From contig NZ_BDCC01000010.1 of assembly GCF_001613305.1 (NCBI RefSeq), positions 62,001 through 126,000 on the forward strand: a DNA stretch of 64,000 bases, read 5' to 3'. Positions within the stretch are counted from its first letter, which is position 1. Every line of letters starts with the position of its first letter. Under the pieces are notes generated by a model, which was not told the DNA's origin, ran no database searches, and saw only the letters and a program-made list of their open reading frames with translations. The translations under genes were made by a program, and so were the position numbers. Origin of the DNA: Nocardia vaccinii NBRC 15922 (lineage in GTDB: Bacteria; Actinomycetota; Actinomycetes; Mycobacteriales; Mycobacteriaceae). Below are positions 26,802 to 33,988 of the stretch, piece by piece.

Positions 26802-27839
26802 CTACCCCTGCACCAGTGGGGCCAGTCTGGCCAGCTGTTCGGTATCGCGCGCCGACACCAGCAGCATGTCGACCCCGGCCTTCTCCCACACCTGCAACTG
26901 GCTGCGGACCTGCGCCTCGTCGCCGACGATCATGGTGTCCAGGATCAACTCGTCCGGCACCACCGCGGCGGCCTCCTCCTTGCGCCCGGACCGGAAGAGC
27001 TTGGTGATCTCGTCGACCTCGTTGCCGTACCCCATCCGGCGGTAGACCTGGGCGTGGAAATTCAACTCCTCCGCACCCATACCGCCGATGTACAGCGCCA
27101 TCACCGGTTTGATCCGGTCGATCTCCGCACGCGCGTCGTCGGTGATCACGACCTGGCAGCTCGCGGCGATCTCGAACTCCTCCCGCGAGCGCCGCGCTCC
27201 CGGTCGCGCGAAGCCCTCCTCGAGCCATTCGTCGTACATTCCGGCCAGTCGCGGGGTGTAGTAGATGGCCAGCCAGCCGTCGGCGATCTCCGCGGTCAGC
27301 GCGACGTTCTTGGGACCCTCCGCACCCAGCCAGATCGGCAGATCCGCCCGCAGCGGATGGGTGATCGGCTTGAGCGGTTTGCCCAGACCGGTGGACCCGG
27401 GACCGTTGTACGGCAGCGGATAGTGCGCTCCGTCGCTGGTCACCTTGGCCTCACGCGCCAAGACCTGCCGGACGATCCCGACGTACTCACGGGTGCGCGC
27501 CAGCGGTTTGGCGAACGGCTGCCCGTACCAGCCCTCGACCACCTGCGGCCCCGACACGCCGAGGCCCAGGATGTGCCGTCCGCCGCTGAGATGGTCCATG
27601 GTCAGCGCCGCCATCGCGGTCGCGGTCGGAGTGCGCGCGGACATCTGCACCACCGAGGTGCCCAGCCGCACCCGCTGCGTGGCCGCGCCCCACCACGCCA
27701 ACGGCGTGAACGCATCCGAACCCCAGGACTCGGCGGTGAACACCGCGTCGAATCCGACCTCCTCGGCGGCGGTCACCACCTGTGCCGCATTGACCGGCGG
27801 GCTCGCGCCCCAATATCCGAGCTGCAACCCGAACCGCAT
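26802..27839 (-). CDS. LLM-class F420-dependent oxidoreductase (Rv3520c-like)
   Basis: A 345-residue luciferase-like monooxygenase-fold protein. RFGLQLGYWGA start, FTAESWGSDAFTPLAWW, GVSGPQVVEGWYG, and PIWLGAEGPKN place it with coenzyme F420-dependent oxidoreductases of the steroid island. The ribosome-binding site AAGGAG fits the ATG at 27839 (spacing 7), not the ATG two codons upstream at 27845, which it nearly touches. Diverges from the DUF35-ltp operon across a KstR-like site. The reaction within sterol catabolism is not established. Confidence 0.9.
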   Translation of the reverse strand: MRFGLQLGYWGASPPVNAAQVVTAAEEVGFDAVFTAESWGSDAFTPLAWWGAATQRVRLGTSVVQMSARTPTATAMAALTMDHLSGGRHILGLGVSGPQVVEGWYGQPFAKPLARTREYVGIVRQVLAREAKVTSDGAHYPLPYNGPGSTGLGKPLKPITHPLRADLPIWLGAEGPKNVALTAEIADGWLAIYYTPRLAGMYDEWLEEGFARPGARRSREEFEIAASCQVVITDDARAEIDRIKPVMALYIGGMGAEELNFHAQVYRRMGYGNEVDEITKLFRSGRKEEAAAVVPDELILDTMIVGDEAQVRSQLQVWEKAGVDMLLVSARDTEQLARLAPLVQG

Positions 27840-27877
27840 GATCATCTCCTTGCCCGCGCTACTCTTGCCACCAGAAT

Positions 27878-27891
27878 AAGAACCTGTTCTA
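27878..27891. promoter_or_regulatory. KstR-like operator, divergent
   Basis: AAGAACCTGTTCTA fits TnnAACnnGTTnnA except the first base. It lies between the F420 oxidoreductase (start 27839) and the DUF35 gene (start 27919). Confidence 0.75.
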
Positions 27892-27918
27892 CTCGATATC
27901 GTGACTCAGGGGAACACC

Positions 27919-28917
27919 ATGACCGGCACAATTGCGAAAGGAAGCGGTTCGAAATCGGAACCCGCTCCCGAAGTACTGGCCGCAGAGCTGCGGATGAAGT
28001 TCGACTACACCCGATCGGTCGGCCCGACCATCGGACGATTCCTGACCGGACTGCGTGAGGGCCGCATCGTCGGCGTGCGCGGCTCCGACGGCCGGGTGAT
28101 CGTTCCGCCGGCCGAATTCGATCCCGGCACCGCCGAGCCGTTGACGGACTTCGTCGACGTCGCCGATGTCGGCACGGTGCAGAGCTGGAGCTGGGTGGCC
28201 GATCCACTGCCGGGCCAGCCGTTCGACCGTCCCTTCGCCTGGGCGCTGATCAAGCTGGACGGGGCCGATACCGCACTGCTGCACGCGGTCGACGTCGCCT
28301 CCCCCGATCAGATCCACACCGGCCTGCGGGTGCGGGTGCGCTGGGCCGCCGAACGCACCGGCGACATCCACGACATCGCCGCCTTCGAACCCGGTGAGAC
28401 CTCCGCCGCGCCCGCCGCGCCGGGCGCGGCCGCCGACCCGGTCACCGGCATCATCACCCCGATCGACCTGCGTTACAAGCACACCGCCTCGCCTCAGGAG
28501 ACGGTATTCCTGAAGGCGATCGCCGAGGGCCGCCTGCTGGGCGCACGCGCGGGCGACGGCAAGGTGTACTTCCCGCCGCGCGGCGCGGATCCGCGCACCG
28601 GCGATCCGACCGAGGACTACGTCGAACTGGCCGACACCGGCATCGTCACCACGTTCTGCATCGTGAACGTGCCGTTCCAGGGCCAGCGCATCAAACCGCC
28701 GTACGTGGCCGCCTATGTGCTGCTCGACGGCAGCGACATCCCGTTCCTGCACCTGGTGCTCGGCTGCGAGGCGAGCGAGGTCCGCATGGGCATGCGGGTC
28801 AAGGCGGTGTGGAAGCCCCGCGAGGAGTGGACCTACGACGGTCTGGACAACGTCTCCCACTTCGAACCCAGCGGCGAGCCCGACGCCGACTACGAGTCCT
28901 TCTCGCAGCATCTGTAG
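27919..28917 (+). CDS. tandem DUF35 OB-fold protein (Rv3521-like)
   Basis: A 332-residue protein built from two DUF35/OB-fold units (about 25-165 and 185-325), each with a FL-GL-EGR-VG-R entry and a VQSWSWV/VTTFCIVN strand. The usual zinc-ribbon cysteines are absent. DUF35 proteins bind thiolase-like partners (ChsH2 with Ltp2 is the known steroid case). The ltp4 and ltp3 genes downstream are the obvious partners. ATG 27919 follows AGGGG; a GTG six codons upstream is less likely. Confidence 0.88.
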   Translation: MTGTIAKGSGSKSEPAPEVLAAELRMKFDYTRSVGPTIGRFLTGLREGRIVGVRGSDGRVIVPPAEFDPGTAEPLTDFVDVADVGTVQSWSWVADPLPGQPFDRPFAWALIKLDGADTALLHAVDVASPDQIHTGLRVRVRWAAERTGDIHDIAAFEPGETSAAPAAPGAAADPVTGIITPIDLRYKHTASPQETVFLKAIAEGRLLGARAGDGKVYFPPRGADPRTGDPTEDYVELADTGIVTTFCIVNVPFQGQRIKPPYVAAYVLLDGSDIPFLHLVLGCEASEVRMGMRVKAVWKPREEWTYDGLDNVSHFEPSGEPDADYESFSQHL

Positions 28918-28925
28918 GAGAGCCA

Positions 28926-29006
28926 ATGAGTGAGCTTGCGAACGAATCATCGACACAGCGCGCATCGCGCACGACGGAACCGAGCGCCAGCGAGGTGCAG
29001 GCGTGA
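28926..29006 (+). CDS. 26-codon linker ORF between DUF35 gene and ltp4 (copy 1)
   Basis: An ATG eight bases past the DUF35 stop, behind TAGGAGAG, opens 26 codons (MSELANESSTQR...SASEVQA). Its TGA overlaps the GTG start of ltp4 (GTGA). The DNA resembles the linker at 32512-32586: both begin ATGAGT, contain TTGCGAA about 11 bases in, and end GGTGCAG-CGTGA. It probably works by carrying ribosomes to ltp4 rather than by its peptide. It looks like a small interspersed repeat. Confidence 0.5.
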   Translation: MSELANESSTQRASRTTEPSASEVQA

Positions 29007-30064
29007 GCGACAACACGACTGACATCGCGGTGGTGGGTTTCGCCCACGCCCCGCATGTCCCGGAGACCTACGGCACCACCAACGGTGTCGAAATGCTGAT
29101 CCCCTGTTTCCAGACCATCTACGACAAGCTCGGCATCGGCGTGTCCGATATCGGCTTCTGGTGCTCCGGATCCTCGGATTACCTTGCCGGACGCGCCTTC
29201 TCGTTCATCTCGGCGATCGACTCGATCGGCGCGGTGCCGCCGATCAACGAATCGCACGTGGAGATGGACGCGGCCTGGGCCCTGTACGAGGCGTACGTGA
29301 AACTCCGCTCCGGACAGGTGGAAACGGCGCTGGTGTACGGCTTCGGCAAGGCCTCGGCGGGCACGCTGCGTCAGGTGCTGACGCTACAGACCGATCCGTA
29401 TCTGGTCGCCCCGCTGTGGCCGGACGCGGTCTCGATGGCCGGACTGCAGGCCCGCGCGGGTCTGGACGCCGGACGGTGGACCGAACGTGACATGGCCGCG
29501 GTCGCCGCCGCGGCAGCGGCGAAATCGTCCGCGGCCGTCGACTCCGCTGAAATCGACAAGCGGCTGTCCGCGCCGTTCGTCGCGGACCCGTTGCGCGAGC
29601 ACGACATCGCGCCGATCACCGACGGCGCCGCGGCCATCGTGCTGGCGGCCGGAGATCGCGCCCGCGAACTGTGCGAGCGCCCCGCCTGGCTGACCGGTAT
29701 CGCGCATCGCATCGATACCCCGATGCTGGGCGCGCGTGATCTGAGCACCTCCCCCTCGACCGCCGCGGCGGCGAAGGCGGCGCTGGGTACGATGAATTCG
29801 GCCGACTTCGATGTGGCCGAGCTGCATGCGCAGTACAGCCACGAGCAGCTGATTCTGAAGCAGGCCATCGGTTTGGGCGACAAGACCCGGATCAACCCGT
29901 CCGGCGGTGCACTGTCCGGTAATCCGATGTTCTCCGCGGGACTCGAGCGGATCGGTTACGCGGCAACCGAAATCATCAACGGCACCGCCGATCGCGCCCT
30001 GGCGCACGCCTCGAGCGGCCCGGCCCTGCAGCAGAACCTCGTCGCCACCCTGGAGGCCAATTAA
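29003..30064 (+). CDS. ltp4: Ltp4, thiolase-like lipid-transfer protein
   Basis: A 353-residue thiolase-fold (SCP-x type) protein at the Rv3522 position. The N-terminal core VVGFAHAPHVPETY, the AELHAQYSHEQ segment and the C-terminal NPSGGALSGNPMFSAG loop are recognisable. The nucleophilic cysteine of thiolases is replaced (region ESHVEMDAAWA) and the GHP histidine is Asn (GNP). Condensation/thiolysis chemistry is therefore unlikely; a retro-aldol role like Ltp2 is possible. GTG start, coupled to the preceding linker ORF. A TnpB element follows. Confidence 0.9.
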   Translation: MSDNTTDIAVVGFAHAPHVPETYGTTNGVEMLIPCFQTIYDKLGIGVSDIGFWCSGSSDYLAGRAFSFISAIDSIGAVPPINESHVEMDAAWALYEAYVKLRSGQVETALVYGFGKASAGTLRQVLTLQTDPYLVAPLWPDAVSMAGLQARAGLDAGRWTERDMAAVAAAAAAKSSAAVDSAEIDKRLSAPFVADPLREHDIAPITDGAAAIVLAAGDRARELCERPAWLTGIAHRIDTPMLGARDLSTSPSTAAAAKAALGTMNSADFDVAELHAQYSHEQLILKQAIGLGDKTRINPSGGALSGNPMFSAGLERIGYAATEIINGTADRALAHASSGPALQQNLVATLEAN

Positions 30065-30068
30065 CGGT

Positions 30069-30090
30069 TCTCCCGCCTGACGGCAGGAGA
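30069..30090 (-). ncRNA. right-end hairpin, predicted 3' part of the reRNA guide scaffold
   Basis: On the minus strand TCTCCTGCC-GTCA-GGCGGGAGA folds as a 9-bp stem with one G-U pair and a 4-base loop, starting 9 bases past the tnpB stop. TnpB guide RNAs come from the tnpB 3' end and continue past such a hairpin into flanking DNA. The guide would then begin in the last bases of ltp4. The G-U pair is intact only as minus-strand RNA, which favours this orientation. Confidence 0.45.
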
Positions 30091-30098
30091 TTCCCAGC

Positions 30099-31250
30099 TC
30101 AGACCGCAACCGAACTACCCACCCGGAGGAGGTGATCGGATTGTCTTACATCCTCGACACCGACGTGGCCCCGTTCTGCCACGGCCAGAATCACTCTGGC
30201 AGCGTTCCGGTCGCGACTGTCCGCGAATCCGCAGTCCTCGCACCAGAAATCCCTCTCGTGCAGCTCCAGTCTTCGCTTGGCTCTCGCAAAGCAGGCACTG
30301 CACGTCATGGTCGTGTATGTGGGCCGGACCATCACCACCTTCCGCCCGGCCCGCACGGCACGCTCGATCAGTTCGCGCTTCGCTGCACCGATCGCGGCGT
30401 CAGCGGCCTTGCGCGCCATAGAGGACTTGGCGAGAAACAGCGGCTTGAAGTCCTCGACCGCGATCAGGTCATGAGTGTCGATGATTCGTTTGGCCCACAC
30501 CCGGGAATCGTGGGCCGTCTGGCGAGCGGCTTTCTTCGCCAGACGACCAGCCTGCCGCTTGGCCTCGCCGTAACCCCGGGACTGCGGTTGGCCTTTACGG
30601 TACCGGCGCGCCATTTTCCGTTGAGCTCTGGCCAGTTCGGCGGAGCACCGTCTGCGGTGTCCGCGGTATGGCAAGTCGAACAGGGGATCGGTGGTCGTCG
30701 CCGTGGTGGACACACCCCAGTCGATACCGATCCCTCCTTCACCATCCGAATGTGCCGGTACCTCTCGACGCACCACGAACGAGGCGTACCAATAGCCAAG
30801 GCCGTCGCGGTAGATGCGAACCGACGTGGGCGGCGAGGGCAGCTCGCGCGACCACACAACCGGAATCGCAATACCTTTCGCCAGTACCAAACGATCGTCA
30901 CGTATCGAGAAGCCACGGGTCGTGTACTCCAACGACGGCCGGGAAGTCTTGCGGGCCTTCATCCTCGGACGGCCACGACCGGCGGCCGTGAACGAGCGGT
31001 CCAGCGACTGCGCGTAGTCGCGGAGCATCTGTTGTTGGGCAACCTGCGACCCCTCGCGCAACCATGTGAGCTTCGCCCGCGCTTGGGTGAGCAGCTTACC
31101 CAGCCGCGCGAACGTCGGTTTCTGCCCAGATTTCTGCTGGTGCACCGCTTCATTCCACAGCCAGCGACACCGGCCCCATTCGGCCAGCAGGGCGGTCTGG
31201 GCAGCGCGGCCGGGGCGCAGCCGATACGTGTACCGCACCACCTCATCCAC
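30099..31250 (-). CDS. tnpB: TnpB RNA-guided endonuclease
   Basis: A 383-residue TnpB. The RuvC catalytic triad is complete: Asp177 in GIDWGV, Glu266 in AVEDFK and Asp347 in SRDRNAA. The zinc finger Cys317/320/337/340 (CSAC...CEDCG) is intact. An N-terminal helix-turn-helix-like region and a basic stretch complete the family layout; length is normal. TnpB uses a guide RNA from the element end to cut matching DNA next to a short motif. GTG start at 31250. No frameshift or stop, so it is probably functional. It is antisense to the surrounding steroid genes. Confidence 0.93.
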   Translation of the reverse strand: MDEVVRYTYRLRPGRAAQTALLAEWGRCRWLWNEAVHQQKSGQKPTFARLGKLLTQARAKLTWLREGSQVAQQQMLRDYAQSLDRSFTAAGRGRPRMKARKTSRPSLEYTTRGFSIRDDRLVLAKGIAIPVVWSRELPSPPTSVRIYRDGLGYWYASFVVRREVPAHSDGEGGIGIDWGVSTTATTTDPLFDLPYRGHRRRCSAELARAQRKMARRYRKGQPQSRGYGEAKRQAGRLAKKAARQTAHDSRVWAKRIIDTHDLIAVEDFKPLFLAKSSMARKAADAAIGAAKRELIERAVRAGRKVVMVRPTYTTMTCSACFARAKRRLELHERDFWCEDCGFADSRDRNAARVILAVAERGHVGVEDVRQSDHLLRVGSSVAV

Positions 31251-31348
31251 TCGAACATACTATCGAAAGAACTTGGCATGCACCACGGACAACCTCCCCA
31301 CCCGCACCGTCACACCGCTGGCCACCGGGCGTCGAAGGCGGGAGCCCG

Positions 31349-32515
31349 ATGACTCGGCCCGCCGCGGTGCTCGGCACCGGACAAACCCATCATGTGACGA
31401 AACGCACCGATGTCTCGATGTCGGGCATGTGCCGTGAGGCCATCGATCGCGCCCTCGAAGACGCCGGCGTCACCATGGCCGAGATCGACGCCGTCGTGAT
31501 CGGCAAGGCTCCGGACCTGTTCGAGGGCTCGATGATGCCCGAGCTGTTCATGGCGGATGCCTTGGGCGCCACCGGAAAACCGCTGCTGCGCGTGCACACC
31601 GCGGGTTCGGTCGGCGGTTCGACCGCGATCGTCGCGGTCAACCACGTACAGGCCGGTGTGCACGGCAAGGTGCTCGCGGTCGCGTGGGAGAAGCAGTCCG
31701 AATCCAACGCCATGTGGGCGCTGTCGAATCCGGTTCCATTCACCAAGCCCGTAGGCGCCGGCGCCGGCGGCTATTTCGCCCCGCACGTGCGCGCCTACAT
31801 CCGAAGGACCAACGCCCCCTTGCACATCGGTGCGATGGTCGCGGTGAAGGACCGGCTGAACGGATCGCGCAACCCGCTGGCCCACCTGCAGCAGTCGGAC
31901 ATCACCCTGGAGAAGGTGCTGGCTTCCCAGATGCTCTGGGACCCGATCCGCTTCGACGAGACCTGCCCGTCCTCCGACGGCGCGTGCGCGATCGTCTTCG
32001 GTGACGAGTCCTCGGGCCGCGCGGTCGAGGCGTCGGGTAAGAAGGTGGCGTGGATACACGGCACCGCGATGCGCACCGAGCCGCTGGCCTATTCCGGCCG
32101 CGATCAGGTGAGCCCGCAGGCCGGTAAGGATGCCTCGGCCGCACTGTGGAAGCAGGCCGGGATCACCAATCCGGTCGAGGAGATCGACGCGGCCGAGATC
32201 TACGTGCCGTTCTCCTGGTTCGAGCCGATGTGGCTGGAGAATCTGGGATTCGCGCCGGAGGGCGAGGGCTGGAAGCTGACCGACGCCGGGGAGACCCGCA
32301 TCGGCGGCAAGTTGCCGGTCAACCCGTCCGGCGGCGTGCTGAGCTCGAACCCGATCGGCGCCTCGGGCATGATCCGCTTCGCCGAATCGGCCAAGCAGGT
32401 CATGGGCCGCGCCGGTGACTACCAGGTGGAGAATGCCCGCAAGGCGTTCGGGCACGCGTACGGCGGTGGTTCGCAGTACTTCTCGATGTGGGTGGTCGGG
32501 ACGGAGCACCCATGA
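31349..32515 (+). CDS. ltp3: Ltp3, thiolase-like lipid-transfer protein
   Basis: A 388-residue thiolase-fold protein at the Rv3523 position. AAVLGTGQT start, VHTAGSVGGSTAI where thiolases have their active Cys, AAEIYVPFSWFEP, and a C-terminal NPSGGVLSSNPIGASG. The nucleophilic Cys and the GHP His are both missing, as in Ltp4. ATG 31349 follows GGCGGGAG. Its TGA overlaps the next small ORF (ATGA). The TnpB element separates it from ltp4, so read-through from the ltp4 promoter must cross about 1.3 kb. Confidence 0.91.
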   Translation: MTRPAAVLGTGQTHHVTKRTDVSMSGMCREAIDRALEDAGVTMAEIDAVVIGKAPDLFEGSMMPELFMADALGATGKPLLRVHTAGSVGGSTAIVAVNHVQAGVHGKVLAVAWEKQSESNAMWALSNPVPFTKPVGAGAGGYFAPHVRAYIRRTNAPLHIGAMVAVKDRLNGSRNPLAHLQQSDITLEKVLASQMLWDPIRFDETCPSSDGACAIVFGDESSGRAVEASGKKVAWIHGTAMRTEPLAYSGRDQVSPQAGKDASAALWKQAGITNPVEEIDAAEIYVPFSWFEPMWLENLGFAPEGEGWKLTDAGETRIGGKLPVNPSGGVLSSNPIGASGMIRFAESAKQVMGRAGDYQVENARKAFGHAYGGGSQYFSMWVVGTEHP

Positions 32516-32586
32516 GTCACAATTGCGAAGCGCTCATGGGCGCGACTCGGGTGCGGGTGTCCCGCGAAGGCAGGGTGCAGCCGTGA
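32512..32586 (+). CDS. 24-codon linker ORF between ltp3 and F420 oxidoreductase (copy 2)
   Basis: Starts in the ltp3 stop (ATGA) and stops in the next start (GTGA): MSHNCEALMGATRV...GRVQP. DNA shares ATGAGT, TTGCGAA, and the end GGTGCAG-CGTGA with the copy at 28926. It also carries CCCATGAG and CTCATGGG as an 8-bp inverted repeat around a 16-base loop. It keeps translation coupled across the gap. Confidence 0.5.
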   Translation: MSHNCEALMGATRVRVSREGRVQP

Positions 32587-33455
32587 AATTCACCGTCGGA
32601 ATCGCGATGAGCCCGCTCGAGCAGCTGCCCGAGCTCGCGAAAACGGCCGAGGAATGCGGATTTTCGAGTATCGCACTGCCGGATTCGCTGTTCTACATGC
32701 AATCCCAGTCGGAGAAGTATCCGTACACTCCCGATGGCAACCGCTTCTGGGGGCCGGACACGCCGTGGGTGGATCCGCTGATCGGCGCGACTGCCATGGC
32801 CGCGGCCACCGAGAAGATCCACTTCTACACCAACGTGCTCAAACTCGGTTCACGCAATCCGCTGCTGTTGGCGCGTCAGGTCGGTTCCGTCGCGGCACTG
32901 AGCGGCAACCGGTTCGGCTTCGGCGTCGGAATCGGCTGGGCCCCGGAAGAATTCGAGTGGTGTGGAGTGCCCTACGCGCGTCGCGGAGCGCGCGTGGACG
33001 AGATGATCGATGTGATCAAGCTGGTCCTGGGCGGCGGAATGGTCGAATTCCACGGTGAGTTCTACGATTTCGACAAACTGCAGATGAGCCCGGCGCCCGC
33101 CGAGCCCGTGCCGTTCTACATCGGCGGCCACACCGGTCCGGCCCTGCGCCGGGCCGCCCGGGTGGGCGACGGCTGGACCTCGGCGATGATGAAGTACGAC
33201 GATATCGTCGGCACCATCGCGGAACTGACCAAGCTGCGCGCCGAATACGGCCGTGCGGCGGAACCGTTCGAGATTCAGGTGGTCTGCATCGACCGCTTCG
33301 GCAAGTCGGGCTACGAGGAGCTGGCCGCGGCCGGGGTCACCGACTCCATCGTGGTCCCGTGGATCTTCGACGGCCTCGGCTTCGATTCCGAACTCTCGGC
33401 GAAACAGGATTCGCTGCGCCGCTTCGCCGATCAGTACATTCAGGGGGCGAAATGA
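32583..33455 (+). CDS. LLM-class F420-dependent oxidoreductase
   Basis: A 290-residue luciferase-like monooxygenase-fold protein: KFTVGIAMSPLEQLPELAKTAEE start, ATEKIHFYTNVLKLGSRNPLLLARQ, GNRFGFGVGIGWAPEEF, PVPFYIGGHTGPALRRAARVGDGW. These suit F420 binding. The GTG start at 32583 is coupled to the linker ORF; its stop overlaps the next ATG (ATGA). Placed with ltp3 and an isomerase, it is likely a steroid-directed redox enzyme. Substrate unknown. Confidence 0.88.
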   Translation: MKFTVGIAMSPLEQLPELAKTAEECGFSSIALPDSLFYMQSQSEKYPYTPDGNRFWGPDTPWVDPLIGATAMAAATEKIHFYTNVLKLGSRNPLLLARQVGSVAALSGNRFGFGVGIGWAPEEFEWCGVPYARRGARVDEMIDVIKLVLGGGMVEFHGEFYDFDKLQMSPAPAEPVPFYIGGHTGPALRRAARVGDGWTSAMMKYDDIVGTIAELTKLRAEYGRAAEPFEIQVVCIDRFGKSGYEELAAAGVTDSIVVPWIFDGLGFDSELSAKQDSLRRFADQYIQGAK

Positions 33456-33874
33456 GCACCGCTGCGAGCGGGCAGGACGAACATCCTGCGCGCCGGGCCG
33501 CTTACGCCTCCCAGGCGGCGGTACGCGCCCGCGACAAGCAGGCATGGCTCGACCTGTTCGCCGCGGACGGCATCGTCGAGGACCCGATCGGCCCGTCCGG
33601 CTTCGACCCCGAGGGCAAGGGGCACCGCGGCCGGGACGCGATTTCGGCGTTCTGGGACAAGGCGATCGCCGCGACGGAGTCCATCGACTTCGTCTTCGGT
33701 GATTCCTTCGCCTGCGGCGCCGAGGTGGCCTTCACCGGCCTCATCCGCACCCACATAGGCGGCCAGATCATCGACGCGGAAGGCGTCTTCACCTACCGCG
33801 TCGACGACGACGGCAAGATCGCCGCCCTGCGCGCCTACTGGGAGACCGACCGCGCCATGCGCACCATGCGGTGA
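33452..33874 (+). CDS. ketosteroid-isomerase-like NTF2-family protein
   Basis: A 140-residue cone-shaped NTF2/SnoaL-fold protein. The stretch IVEDPIG (residues 41-47) matches the catalytic VEDPVG of bacterial ketosteroid delta-5-isomerase, giving Asp44 as base. Tyr18 and Asp108 (IIDAEG) fall where the family's oxyanion-hole Tyr and Asp lie. GVFTYRVDDDGKIAALRAYW is the usual last strand pair. It ends the ltp operon and overlaps the preceding gene by four bases. A steroid double-bond isomerase is the best guess. Confidence 0.85.
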   Translation: MSTAASGQDEHPARRAAYASQAAVRARDKQAWLDLFAADGIVEDPIGPSGFDPEGKGHRGRDAISAFWDKAIAATESIDFVFGDSFACGAEVAFTGLIRTHIGGQIIDAEGVFTYRVDDDGKIAALRAYWETDRAMRTMR

Positions 33875-33943
33875 TATCTGCCTCCGCTTCGCTACGGCGT
33901 GTTCTCGGCGCTGTAAGGCAGATTCGGCCGCTGGGTGTCGAGA

Positions 33944-33981
33944 CGAAAGGGGCGGGCACCATCCGGTGCCCGCCCCTTTCG
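33944..33981. terminator. bidirectional terminator between isomerase gene and cyp125
   Basis: A perfect 17-bp inverted repeat (CGAAAGGGGCGGGCACC and its complement) with a 4-base loop, between the convergent ends at 33874 and 33989. The CGAAA/TTTCG arms give a short U-run in both directions. Confidence 0.85.
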
Positions 33982-33988
33982 CTGTCTC

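Larger units (their letters stand above)
30065..31348 (-). mobile_element. IS200/IS605-like TnpB-only element
   Basis: A tnpB gene without tnpA fills the space between ltp4 and ltp3, genes that are contiguous in related steroid islands. The right end carries a hairpin just past the tnpB stop. Left and right limits are not marked by target duplications (this class makes none); the limits given are the neighbouring genes, so the element itself is slightly shorter. Confidence 0.75.

Noticed and set aside
30132..31352. Plus-strand frame opposite tnpB
   Set aside because: A shadow of the tnpB gene; it has no motif, while the minus strand encodes all TnpB catalytic residues.
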